This document shows, piece after piece, positions 44,361-56,528 of a stretch of DNA of 64,000 nt. This DNA is from Viola odorata (taxonomy: Eukaryota > Streptophyta > Magnoliopsida > Malpighiales > Violaceae), in assembly GCA_963691705.1 (NCBI GenBank), contig OY829537.1:40985514-41049513 (forward strand). The letters run 5' to 3'. The notes beneath the pieces were generated by a model. The model ran no database searches. It was not told where the DNA came from and saw only the letters and a program-made list of their open reading frames with translations. The translations under genes were made by a program, and so were the position numbers. Position 1 is the stretch's first letter. Each line of letters starts with the position of its first letter.

Positions 44361-47300
44361 CCTGGGGAGAAGCGCAAACAAGAAAGCACACAGGTCAAAA
44401 TCGAGGCAATAAGCGCTTTAGACAGGATGGTATTGTCCTTCTCAGAAGAAGATGAGAAAGGTATTGTTTTCCCGCATAACTATGCGTTGGTAGTAACACC
44501 CGTTATCGGCAGTCATGGAGTAAGAAGAACTCTTGTCGACAATGGGAGCGCGGTAAATCTGTTTTCGTTAGAAGCATACAACCTGATGAAGCGCCCTGAC
44601 GGTGAGCTAACGCCTTGTAAAAGGCCAATTATTGGGTTGATGGGGTCCCGATCCTGGTAACAGGGATCACGTCACTGCTAGTGTATTTCCGAGAAGACAC
44701 ATCCAAACGCTCAGAAGAATTATTATTCCTGGTCGTGGACTTGACTCTGCCCTATAATGGCATACTGAGGCGGCCGTTCCTCAATCGCTTCGGGGCAGCA
44801 ATATCACAAAAACACCTGCGGAGGAAATAACCCTCATGGGACGGCGTGGTTTCAATCAAAGGATACCAGAAGCTAGCTGCCGAATGCTACTTGCTCATGA
44901 CTCAAAGGAGTTGTGATCGTTACGTATGCGTAGCGGACGATCCCTTTGATGATAAGGAAGAAAAGCGCACCCAGCCACTGGATAAGATGATGTCAATACC
45001 TATCGGTGAGGACAGTGAAGCGAATCTCTTGATTAGCGAAAAGCTAAGCCCTGAAGAGAATGTGCAGATAGCTCGACTGCTAGGAAAATACAAGGGAGAG
45101 TTCGCGTGGAAACCAGCGGACATGCTTGGAATTTTGCGAGAGGTTGCGGAACATTGGCTGAACGTTAAACTTAACGCCAAGCCTGTTCAACAAAAGCGGT
45201 GCGTTTTCTCACCGGAAAAGATTGCAGCTATCGAGAAAGAACTATTAAAGCTCACAGATGCGGGGTTCATCCGAGAAGTCCAATACCCGACATAGCTGGC
45301 TAACCCTGTGTTAGTCCCTAAGCCTAATGGAGATTGGCGCATGTGCATCGACTTCACCGACTTGAACGATGCCTACCCCAAGGATTGCTATCCCCTTCAC
45401 CGAATCGATCAGTTGGTCGACCAAACCGCTGGGTATGCCTACCTAAGATCTCTAGATGCTAACTCCGGGTATCATCAAATTCCCATGGCTATGGAAGATG
45501 AAGAGAAAACTGCCTTCATCACCCCAAAGGCCACTTACTGCTACACTGCAATGTCGTTTGGGCTGAAAAACATCGGGGCAACATTCCAGCGCATGGCAAA
45601 TAAAGTCTTTGAAAACCAAATTGGGAGAAATGTAGAAGCCTACGTGGACGACATCCTAGTCAAAAGTTGAAGCTTTAAAGACCACCTAGCTGACTTGGAA
45701 GAAGTCTTCAACGTGATGAAAGAATACAAAATGAAATTGAATTCGCGAAAATGCATGTTCGCGTTCCAAACGGGTAAATTCTTGGGCTATGTTGTTAACT
45801 GGAAGGGTATCCAGCCTAACCCTTCAAAGATAAAAGCCATCCAAGACATGATACCCCCTCGGACTCTCAAAGAAATATAGAAGCTCACTGGGCGCGTCAT
45901 CGCATTAGGACGGTTCATCTCCAAGCAGGGTGAGAGATGCTTACCCTTTTTCAAGGTCATTCGAAACAAGGCCCCCTTCGGGTGGACAGAGGAATGTGAG
46001 AAAGCATTCGTGGGGCTAAAAGCTTATCTCTCATCTGATCTAGTGCTAACGAGGCCTGAATCCGGCGATGAGCTATATTTATACCTGGGCGTAGCTGACG
46101 AGGTAGTTAGTGTTGTCCTCTTACGAAGTGAAGGGCATATACACCCCCCCCCCCCCCCGTGTTTTTCGTCAGCCATGTATTGAAAGACGCTGAGCTACGA
46201 TACGCCCGCTTTGAGAAGATAGCGCTTGCCCTAATACAGGCAACGCGGAAGATGGATCGGTACTTCCAAGCCCACCTCGTCCCAGTACTCACCGACCAGC
46301 CTTTTAGAAAACCAGAGTCCTCAGGGAGGATGTTAATTTGGGCAATCGAACTTGAACAATACGGGCTACAGTACAAAGCTAGACCAGCTATTAAAGCCCA
46401 AGCGTTAGCGGACTTCATAGCAGAATGCACATTCACAAAGGATGCGCTAACAGACCTGTCAGAAGAGGAGCCAGAGGATTCATACTTCTCGTCCCCGGAA
46501 ACATATACGGACCTATGGGTTATTCACATAGACGGAGCGAAAAATCAAGAGTTAGCAAGTGTGGGTGTTTTCCTAATCGGACCAAACGGGCTCAGAATAG
46601 GAAACAACTTCTCTGTCGAAGCTGCGCACGCCACAGGAGCGGAACGCGGTCTACGCTTAAAGATACGCTGAGATTTTAAACTGATAATGGACCAAGTCCT
46701 AGGAAACTCCCAAGCCAGAGAGCCTATCATGATTCAATACCTGGCCAAAGTAAAGCATGAGCTATCGAAAGTACAGGAAAAAGGCACCCAAGTCACCTTT
46801 GAGCATATTCCCAGGGAGGATAATGCGGAGGCTGACAATCTCGCCAAAATGGCAGCCAATTTAGAAGCCTCCGTACCTAGGGATGTGTACTACGGGGAGC
46901 TATCCACACCTTCTTTCATGGAAGAACAAGCATCGCTTTGCGTGGAGGAAGTAGAAAACGACTGGAGAATCCTAGTAATAAAATATCTGAAGCAAGACGA
47001 GCTACCAGCGGAAAACGCGGAAAAAAGGAAAATCCTGAAACGAGCGGCACGATGCACGTACTATAATGGAGAATTGATCCGGAGATGTTTCTCCCACCCG
47101 GCCGCTAAGTGCATATTGGAACAGGAAGGCCTTCACGTGTTGCGAGAAATTCATGAAGGAATATGCGGCATACACGTCGCCAGCGACACCTTGGCAGCCC
47201 AAGTCTTTCGGTCAGGGTTCTACTATCCCACTATTCGGAGAGATTGTCACAACTTCGTAAAAACCTGTCAGAAATGTCAAGAATACGCGAAGATCCCTCG

Positions 47301-48200
47301 AAAATCGGCCGTGCAGATTTCAGAGAGAGTCGCTCCATGCCCGTTTGCCAAATGGGGCATTGACATCTTGGGCCCGTTTCCGAAGGCCAGATCTCAATTA
47401 AAATTTGTGGTCGTGGCGGTAGACTATTTCACAAAATGGGCAGAAGCAGAGGCGTTAGCCACCATCACCACTGAGAAAATCTGGCGTTTCTTTAAGCACC
47501 AAGTCATTATGCGATTTGGGGTACCTCGTGTACTGGTTAGCGACAACGGAACACAGTTTATGAGCCAATTCTTCAAAGATCAGTGTGCAGAATTTCAGAT
47601 CGAACAAAGGTTCTCTTCCATAGCGCACCCTTAAACTAATGGTCAGGCCGAAGTGACCAACCGCAGTATTCTTAGCGGCATCAAAAGATACCTAGAAGGC
47701 TCCAAAGAGAAATGGCCAAATGAACTGCCATACGTCTTGTGGGCCTACCGCATGACTGTCAAGGCTAGCACGGGAGAAACCCCATTCGCGTTGGCCTTTG
47801 GAACAGAAGTTGTCACGCCGGTAGAAATTGGCACCATAAGCCTTCGAGTGGCTCATTTCAGGGAGGAAACCAACGAAGAAAGGTTACTCGCTAACCTTGA
47901 TGCACTTCCAGAGATACACGAGGAGACACTCCTAAAAACCCTACACTACAAAAGTAAAATGGTACAATACCACAACAGGCAAGTGAGAGAACAATTGCTT
48001 AAAGCAGGGGATCTAGTGCTCAGAGACAAACGAGCAGCAGGGCAACGCATGGGGAAGCTTAGCCCAAATTGGGACGGACCGTACCGTGTCACCCGCGTTG
48101 TAGGGAGAGGAGCATATACCATTTGAAAACACTCGAGGGGACTCCCCTGCAAAACTCTTGGAACATAGGTAGGCTGAAGCTATACCATGCCAGAAACTAG
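44361..48200 (+). pseudogene. pol: Pol of element C, broken
   Basis: Same domain order as element B: protease LVDNGSAVN (~44540), RT with NSGYHQIPMAMEDEE and AYVDDILVKS (~45645), RNase H, second RNase H, integrase and GPY-type end, native stop at 48200. Breaks: a 1-base loss near 44637, TAA near 44827, TAG 45293, TGA near 45668, TAG near 45878, a poly-C run (46144-46159) replacing part of the RNase H, TGA near 46669, TAA near 47632 and a 2-base gain near 48116. The second RNase H has lost ~85 bases near 46590, including the NNAAEYEALLAG segment that carries a catalytic Glu. Confidence 0.88.
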
Positions 48201-48297
48201 TCTTTCTTATCCGGTAATGTCAGCATTATTCTAACAAATGAATCAGAAGCACTCTCCGTGCACTTTACAACTGGAAATATGCAGGCAATGAAGAATA

Positions 48298-48725
48298 CCA
48301 GGAGTGAAAATCCTATCCTTGTGATGGCTGGTCCTGATCAGACACCTTACTAAGACGAGGCACGCCCTGGCATAACATAGCGTTGGGAGTGAAAATCCTA
48401 TCCTTGTGGTAACCGTGCTCACATAGACGGCCCATTAAGACGAGGCACGCCCCGGCATCCTCAGGAGTGAAAATCCTATCCTTGTGGTAACCGTGCTCAC
48501 ATAGACGGCCCATTAAGACGAGGCACGCCCCGAGGAGAGAGCAACTCCGTCCTGGAAGTGAAAATCCTATCCTTGTGGCGACCGTACTCACACAAACGGA
48601 CCACTAAGACAAGGCACGCTCCAAAGACGCGAGGTTTCAGCGCTTAGGAGTAAAAATCCTATCCTTGTGATGCCCGGTCCTGATCAGACGACTCACTAAG
48701 ACGAGGCACACCCCAAGCCAACCGT
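48298..48725 (+). repeat. ~80-bp tandem repeats downstream of pol in element C
   Basis: Five units near 48299, 48383, 48463, 48554 and 48647, same family as in A and B. 48726-49214 contains no recognisable gene. Confidence 0.9.
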
Positions 48726-49214
48726 TGATATTTAGAATGAAAAGAGATACCCCAGCTAGTAACCGAGCGGTTTATACCCGGTGAAGTAGAGCTGGAGAGG
48801 TGTCCATATCACAGCAACATTGTCGCGGCAGGCCTGAATTTAGCAAGGCTAGATAATTCCCCTGACAACAAAGGGTGGCATTAATTTGAGTACAACACGG
48901 ACAGAATTAACGCTAACTCGTCCTCAGAAATACTACCAGAGACACAATGATAAGGTAACAGAAAGATACAGCTGAGAAGCCTGTATTGAAAGTCAAGCCA
49001 CTACAGAAATGATATATCTCCAAGAACAGAAACACGGCAGCAAACGCCGCGGTTGAACAATCGCACAAACAGTATTATGAAGCGAAGTGGATAAAGAAAT
49101 TCCATTCAAAAAAGCAGCGGCCATACCAAGAGAGAAGTAATATTGTTAAATAATATTACAAAATAGAGGAAGGCGCATCGGCTACAAAAAACAAAAATAA
49201 ATAAGGCATGATGC

Positions 49215-51283
49215 CTAAGGAGCAGTTGACGTATTGCCTCCCCCTTGCTAAACGGTTCTTGAGCGATAGAAGTCCTCATCAGAAATGGTTGCGACCCTCT
49301 TGTCGAAGAAGTCAGCAAGAACTTGAATACGAAGATTCTCTACCCCGTAATTATACATAAGGGCCTCTGACATGACTGCCCCACCTTCCTTCAAGTACCA
49401 ACGGCTCTTCTCGGCAGAAAGAGCAAGCTTGGCAGACATCTCAGCATTCCTCTGCCTCTCCCGACCTAACTCGGCTCCCTCTTGTGAAAGGCGTTCGTTC
49501 AAAGCAATACCCTTCTGTTTCTCCTCCTCTAAGGCAAGCTTAACAACTTCCACCTCCTGCTTAGCAGTCGCTGCCTCCCGCTTAGCAGTCTCTGATTCCT
49601 GTTTGGCAGCGGTAAGGGCATCCAGAAGACCCTGACGCTCAGACATCAGCTTATCTATCTCCCTTTGCCCGTCTGCCGTCACTCTGGCATTTTCCTCGTC
49701 CATGTAATGAAGATGGCAGAAGGAAGAAAACACTTGAGAACGGAGGAAGTTTATGCGCTCCTGTTGACTCTTAGCCACAAAGGCATCCCTCTCCCTTTGA
49801 AGAAACATCATCTCAGCCGCCAGGAAGGAGGTAGATGCGAGGATAGCATCACTGCTAGCATCCGCTGGAAATTGCAGAGCGTTATCTCTAAAAGAGAGCA
49901 AGTCAATCTGGTGAGTAGGGATAACGGGAGGAAGATATGAAGTGGCACCAGCCATCAAGTTGGGAACAGGGCCGCCCCTCGCGACAGCAGGCTAAAACAT
50001 CAGAACGAAAAGTAGAGTAGAGGGAGAAGGAGGGCGGCTGTTAGAACCTCCATTGCTAGGAATAAAAGGCCCCTCCCCGCCAAGCGCTCCAAGATTAAGA
50101 GCGTTCGAGTTAAAGCCTGCAGCAACGGAAGTAGAATAGAGCGGAGAATCACTAAAAATGTGAGGATTACCGCCGAAACTAGCGCCCTGCGATTGCTCGA
50201 CAGGCGCACCGCCACTCCCAAGGGTCGTCAAAGGACGATTAGCGGTAGATGACGAAGGGCTATTTTGAAGCTCATAACGAGCCTTCTTCTGACGCTCTAT
50301 GAGGGACTCCGCGATAGACATACCGCCTTGAGAAGATGAATGAGCAGGGACAGCGCCGACTTCCTAATAACACAAAAGTATAATAAGAAAACTGCGCCGA
50401 AAGAAAGAAAGCGGTAGAGGAAACAAATAAGTACCTGGGTGCCTAAAGGAATCAGAGGAATTCCGGAAGGGATCGTATCAGCTGTTGCCTCCGAAGAAAC
50501 GACAGTCTGGGAAGAAGCAAGATACGTAACGCTCGCTTTCCTAGCCCTCTTCTTCTTCACAGCACGAGTTCGTGGAGGCGGCGCTTGGGCAGTGTCTAGA
50601 GCAGCAGCGGTAACCTCCCTTTCAACAGCGGTAGCAGCTGCGACAGCTTCGGCCTCAGCTTCCGCCTTTTTCCTTTGCTCCCATTTCCTCTTCCTTTGAA
50701 AGTACTCAGGCTCCCAACCAGGTGGAGGCACTGCACAGTTACAAAATGTTAGCGTTAGTACTTCCCTGCAGCGTAAAGAAAAAGTCCAAATGCTCACCCT
50801 TTTTGTATTTCTCCATATCCAACCCGTTAGCCACTTTACGGGCGTCGACGCTAAAGTCCAATTGAAGCAGCGTCTTCAACCAACCATCTTCCGGGTCAGA
50901 GAGGGGTTTCCTGCTACCCCAAGCCCCATCTTTAATTTCTTCATTAAAGTCGGCCCTCCATAAAGGCTCAGGCAGGTCAACAATGAAAAATCCCTCCTTC
51001 CAGCCAGGAACGGAGGATTCAATGCCCATGAGTTTCCAAGTAAAGGGCTTCAGCGAGCTATCTTCATAATGGGGAGATATCGATATCACCCCTTTACGAG
51101 AGTACAGCTGGAAAATATTATGAAGTAACGCTAAAGAGGGGGATTCAATCCCTTTGAATCGGCACAATGCTACAAAGGCACTAACAACGCAAATCGCGTT
51201 AGGGCTCAACTGAGCCGGAGCCAAGTCGGAATCAGCCAGCAACAGTTTCACGAGCGGATCAAGGGGAAGCCGAAACCCATAAT
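49215..51283 (-). pseudogene. Antisense gene 1 of element C, 5'-truncated
   Basis: Exon 1 remnant 51283-50798 (PLDPLVKLLLAD motif cut at its start), intron 50797-50731, exon 2 50730-50435, intron 50434-50364, exon 3 50363-49215. Both introns keep GT-AG ends and have nearly the sizes seen in A (67 and 71 versus 68 and 71), and exon 2 is again 296 bases. Stops at ~49992 and 49248 break exon 3; the TAG at 49215-49217 matches the native end in B. Promoter and ATG are lost at the junction with CACTA sequence. Confidence 0.8.
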
Positions 51284-51301
51284 CAGGGCAGATTCAACGG
51301 T

Positions 51302-51821
51302 AGCTAGATATATTTTACGAATGGTGCTAATTGCTATCGCTAGCTAGATATATTTTACGTGCCTAGTACGAGCACAGCTCGTCCCTCCATGTAAGGACTT
51401 CACAGCTTTCCTTCCCTTCCAATCTACCTTTCCTGCAACAAGCTCAGGTTTTTCCTGAAGTTCATTATCAGAAACAGTCAATAGTTAGTAAGCAGAAGCA
51501 GAAGTCTGCAAAACTAACAGAGATATGAGACACATGCAAGTAAAAGCTACCATTGCAAGCTACAATAGTGTTTCAAAGATTTCTCCAAATGGTAGATATG
51601 GTGACCATCTTGGTGTATACCTATGGGTATATAAAGGTTCTTAATTTGTAATGATGTATATAACATGTTAGTGGCAATGAAAATAACCTAATTAATTACG
51701 ATGTACATAACATACTATATAAGGCTATGGCTATGGCACCATTCGTAGTTCTAGCTAGATATATAATCAGGTCTTCTCTAAAACAAAAGACCGGGTTCTA
51801 GTTCTAACTAGACGCCAACAC
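51302..51821. other. 520-bp insert between two 18-bp direct repeats
   Basis: cagggcagattcaacggt occurs at 51284-51301 and again at 51822-51839, the second copy being part of the CACTA exon. The insert begins with two tagctagatatattttacg phrases and ends with a partly inverted copy (gcaccattcgtagttctagctagatata). No ORF and no poly-A tail were seen. It may be a small unclassified element or repair filler. Confidence 0.5.
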
Positions 51822-52097
51822 CAGGGCAGATTCAACGGTGGGTTAGAGAACAAGTTAAGGATGGCATTCAGCAAGCCAGGAGTCAAATACAGGAAGATGT
51901 ATCGCAACAAGTGGAGTTGGAATTGGAGCACCAAAGGCGGCAGTTGCAGCAAGATATGGCTGCCTAGATGGCTCAACAGATAGCGATGATGCGGGAAGAG
52001 TTCGAAAGGCAACAACGGGTTCAAGATCTACCTAGGCCTCCTAACGACGACGATGATGATGATGGGGAGGATATAGAGGACGATTTTGGATTGTGAT
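51822..52097 (+). pseudogene. CACTA second-ORF terminal exon, right copy
   Basis: The frame reads IQRWVREQVKDGIQQARSQ, a Gln/Glu-rich coiled segment, an in-frame TAG near 51964, MMREEFERQQRVQDLPRPPN, and an Asp/Glu-rich tail to TGA 52095-52097. It is the inverted homologue of 12973-13206. Rest of the gene is absent, cut by the junction with element C and the 520-bp insert. Confidence 0.65.
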
Positions 52098-55000
52098 AAT
52101 GTAAATTAATTATTTTTTAACCTTTTTAGTATAGTTAATTAATTAGTTTTTGTATTCTAAAATTTAAATTAATTATTCACTGTAAATAAGGAAAGTGCAA
52201 GAGGGTTCATTTTACCTTTTCAAACTGTTCATTTATATGCTCGATGTCTCTGTCAATCACCGTACATATCATACAAACCTATCCAAGGTCAACATATTAC
52301 TGTGTTTGATAACATCTGTTACTATATATAACAATAATGTTTTTTTCAAAACGTACAAAACCACGTCGGTTGAGTATACAAAACGATGTTGGAATTTCAA
52401 AAAAAATTATGACGAAATTTCGATGGACTTTTCGATGGAATTCCGATGGACTTTCCAACATAATTCTGATGGAATTTCCAATGGACATTCCAACAAATAT
52501 TTTCGTCGAAAATCACTAAAAAAATACCATCGCCCACGAAAGCGCCACAGTAGCCTTTATATACACTGTTTCACTTTCTGATGGAAAATTCTGTCGAAAA
52601 TTATGAAAAAAATACCACATCGCCCACGAAAGGCACCAGACTAGCCTTTATATACATCCAATCTAATTGTAATAAATAAAAATTATATTATCAGTATTCA
52701 ATATCAAACATTCCACATATTCGACACACATATCTACTGACAACCTCTATGCAGTCTGCATAACAATCACCCTCTAGGATGATTTGGTATGCATAATATA
52801 TAGAAGATGACATCGGGTATGTTTGTTGAATATGCGAAGTGATTGATATTCATAGAGAAAATATTTTTTTTGTGGAAAATACCCCCCAATTAGTTTCCGA
52901 CAAATATTTCTGTCGGAAATCACAATTAATTTTTGACGGACATTCCGTCGGAAAGGCGAGCCAAAATTTTTGGAATCAAAACGGCATTGTTTCATTGTGG
53001 TGCCGGTAATCTCAAATTTTCCCCCAATTTTTTTCCGATGGTATTTCCGACCGTTATTCCGTCGAAAACGTAAATACCACATCACTTGTGAAAGGCCCAA
53101 AATAAGCCTTTATATACAATATTGGCAAAGGGTAGAATGTAGTTATGTATTTGATGTCGAGAACCAATGACCCCACATATTCTACAAACCATATCCGATG
53201 TTTTCATGAATATGTATCATGTGTCATCCTTCAATATACACACAAGATACATATTCATGAAAACATCGGATATGGATTGTAGGATATGTGGAGGGTCATT
53301 GGTCTTCGATATTTAGGATATAATTTTATAAAATTTTCCTAATATTTTTCGACGGTATTTCCTTGTATTTTGCGACCGAAGTTCCATCAGAACGGTGATT
53401 CAAAATTGGAATTTTTCGCCAGCGCAGCGAGCCAAAATTCTTGGAAGAAATCAAATTTTCCCCCACAAAATATTTCCGACAAATGTTGCGATCGATTCTC
53501 TGTCGGAAAGGCAATCCAAAATTGGAATTTGTCGCCAGTACAGCGAGCCAAAATTTGGCCAAAATTAAATTTTCCCCCCAATTTGTTTCCGATAGAAGTC
53601 GGTCAGAAATACCATCGGAAAATGGAGCTTATTTAAGCAAGACCACCGCATAACCCATTATATTTCTTATAATTTACCTCTATGTTCTCTCTTTCTCTCT
53701 CTCTCTAGCTCTGATCATCTCCGACCTCCTCTCTTTCTCATCTCCAACTCATCCCTTAATTATGAGGTAAGTAATTAATCAAATCCTAATTCTACTCTTA
53801 TAATTCCATTTGGCACTTATTTCCGGCTAAGAATTTCCACAATGCTCCTTCTTGTCGTGACAGGCGCGCAACTTCTAATTAAGAGGTTTTGGTTTATTTA
53901 TCTGCCATTTGTTTTTAAAAGTTCCATTAAGATTTGTGATTTTTTTGTCTCTTGAATTGGGTTTTCGTGCACAAGTGTAATGGATAAGTAAATTGATAAA
54001 ATTTTGACCTAATTGGTGGTGATGGTAATAACAGTTTTGAATTGAATTTCGTGCATAAGAATTTAGATAGTTTACTCTAATTTGTGGTGTATCTTTAGCT
54101 AGGTGGTTGTTGTGTTTTGTAGATTAGTAGGAATTGATGCGAAATATGTGTGTGAAACTAACTAAGTGGTAAATTTAGGTGTTGTTGTAGCTCGATGATG
54201 TAGGAAATGAGCTGGGAAATTCTAGAAAAAATTGTAGGAAATTAATTACAGTTTAGTCGTTAGAGTTATGGAAATGGTGAAGTTTAGTCCTAAAACATTT
54301 AGCATTTGCTGATTAATCCCTACGATAGGTTCAGTTTTGGGAATAATAATAATTTACTTTCGATCGAATTTCCTTTTTATTTGAAAGCTGATATTTGGTC
54401 TTTTCTTACATAAGTAGAAACAAACTGATGAGGAGTGCAGTAAGAAGCAGCAAGAATTGCCAACCGAGTTGATGAAGAATGGATGAGTGGTTTTTCTTCT
54501 TTTAATTAGAAAGTTTATGTAATAGCTTTAAATCGTATTTTATTCCTTGTGCCAATTTATTGTAATGTACATACTTATTTACTTTCGATCGAAAGTTACT
54601 AATTGTTAGTAAGTCTTCATATGTACTTGTGGAATTTTTTTTTATTGTATTTCAGAGAATTACATTGAATGCCTGTAAAGTCATTTATTTTAATTACTCC
54701 TCAAGTAACTTATTATTAGTAAATATTAATTAATCAAATTAAATAAAAATTATTTATTAAATGTTGGGTAATATTAAAAAAAATAAAAATTTGAAAATTC
54801 TGACCGAAAGTCGGTCGAAAACGTATCCCACTGGAAAAATATTTTCCGGAAACTTTTTCAACCAAAATCTGTCGGAAATATTTTGTGACGGAATATTTTT
54901 CCAATGCAAAAATAATATATTTTCGACCAAATCTCGGTCGGAACAATTTTCTAATCGGAATATTTTTCTGCCAGAACATTTTTCAACCAGAAACATTTTT

Positions 55001-55810
55001 GACCGAAATTCGGTTGGACAACTTTTTGCTACGGAATGTTTCTCCGTTGGAAAATAAAATAATTTTGACTGAAACTCGGTCGGAAATATTTTCCAACTGG
55101 AGAAAGTTTCGATCAAATTCGGTCGCAAAAATTTACTACCGGAAATTTTTTCATCCGGGACATTTTTCGACCGAATTTCGGTCGAAAATATTTTGCGACG
55201 AAACGCGTTTGCCACTAATTTTAACCGCAATAGCTTCAAATTACCTTGATATTTTCGACGATGTCTCGATCGAAAATATATAACAATAAGGAACTGTGGC
55301 CGCAATAGATTCAAATTATTGTTGGGATAGCTTGAAATTATTGTCACCATATTTTTAAAATATCTTGATAGTTTCGACGGACCCTCAGTCGGAAATGTAT
55401 AGCTACGAAGAATTGTGCCCGCAATAGATTGAATGTATTATCGGCATAGCTTTAAATTATTGTCGCCATACCTTCAAAATATGTTGACATTTTTGACATC
55501 TTTTCGGTCGGAATGTTTTGCGACGGAAATTTCAGTCGAAAAAATCTCAAATTTGCGACCGAATTACTCCATTGAAATGTGTTCCAGAAATCTAATTTTT
55601 TTCGACAGATGTTTGCTTCGACTGTATCTCCGTAGCAATTCCGTCGCAAGGTTATTGCAATCAGTTTTTCCGTAAAAAATCGAAGCCTTCTACGGACCGA
55701 ATTGTGACTGAGCGTTTGTAACGAAATTCGGTCGAAATCACTCATTTTCGACATAATTTTCTATTTTTTTGACGGAATTTTCCGTCGAAAATAAGCTATT
55801 TTTTGCAGTG
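52098..55810 (+). repeat. Right arm of the CACTA structure (subterminal region and terminus)
   Basis: Reverse-complement homologue of the left arm over most of its length, ending in GCTATTTTTTGCAGTG. Contains many gacc(g/a)aa...ttcggtc motifs (54800-55780) and three copies of a gcctttatatac promoter-like unit near 52552, 52640 and 53109. Short ORFs are repeat translations. Confidence 0.8.
53156..53303. repeat. ~70-bp-arm inverted repeat (hairpin) in the right arm
   Basis: tcgagaaccaatgacc...catgaatatgtatc is followed after ~15 bases by its near-perfect reverse complement ending gggtcattggtcttcga. A weaker version occurs in the left arm (about 12595-12745). Confidence 0.85.
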
Positions 55811-56528
55811 TCTAATATCGTTATTTCATTATTAAATACGACGTTTTATTTTACTTTGACATTATTGTTATTTTTGTTTATTAGATGAAAGAAAAAGTAG
55901 TGGATGAAAGAAAAAGTATGAAAAAATAATATTAAAAAAAGATAATAATTTTAAGGGTCCTTCTATGAAATAAGTTTGGAGAGAGAAAATCTAATAAATT
56001 ATTTAAAAAATTAAATTTTAAAGATGATGAAAGAATTAAAAAATTGGAGAACTATATCCCAAAATTATAAAGAGGCTATGCCCCTGCCTGCTTATGTTAT
56101 TGGCCTTTAATTATATATTGTTAGATGCTCCACATGGAATGCACTTGCTGGAAAACTAATTAACTAAAAAGAGAATTGAAGAGTAAAATAAAAAGGGTAA
56201 ATAAACTTATTTTTAAATGTTACATGGATGGATAAAATAAGAAGAAAAAGAGAACATGGGAGAGAAGAAAGAGGAAGGGAGGTGAGATGGAAATAACATT
56301 AAAATTGTAAAGATATATTAAGTTTTACAGAATATATGTTATTATTAAAAAATTTAAAATTATTGATATAAATAACAATATATATGTTGTCTCTAAAACG
56401 TCACTCATCAGTTATTATTATTAAATGAGATCCAAAATTTATTATTTATTTGAATAAAAAGAAATAATTATTGTCGAATAAAGTAAAGGGCACGTGCTGA
56501 AAACATCTCAAATATAAATTATCTTACG
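55811..56528. other. AT-rich spacer right of the CACTA element
   Basis: No gene seen; long A and T runs and scattered short frames only. Confidence 0.6.

Larger units (their letters stand above)
41739..51283 (+). mobile_element. Tat-lineage element C, tandem to A, 3'-truncated
   Basis: LTR, leader, gag (42408), pol to 48200, tandem repeats, and antisense gene 1 cut at 51283 in its first exon. No 3' LTR is present. The break joins directly to CACTA sequence (gggcagattcaacggt). The LTR-internal-LTR-internal arrangement with A is typical of unequal recombination between LTR elements. Confidence 0.85.
9803..55810. mobile_element. CACTA (En/Spm-like) structure with opposed arms, filled by gypsy elements
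   Basis: The right end reads GCTATTTTTTGCAGTG, the inverted complement of a CACTG terminus. The left end reads TACTACAAAAAAACTGC, one base from the family start CACTAC. Both ends carry dense subterminal ACCGAAATTCGGT-type repeats. A tnp2 pseudogene is present on the left. The two arms are inverted copies of the same 3' side of one element type, and the expected 3-bp flanking duplication does not match (ata versus tct), so this may be a rearranged pair of elements and not one simple insertion. Confidence 0.6.
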
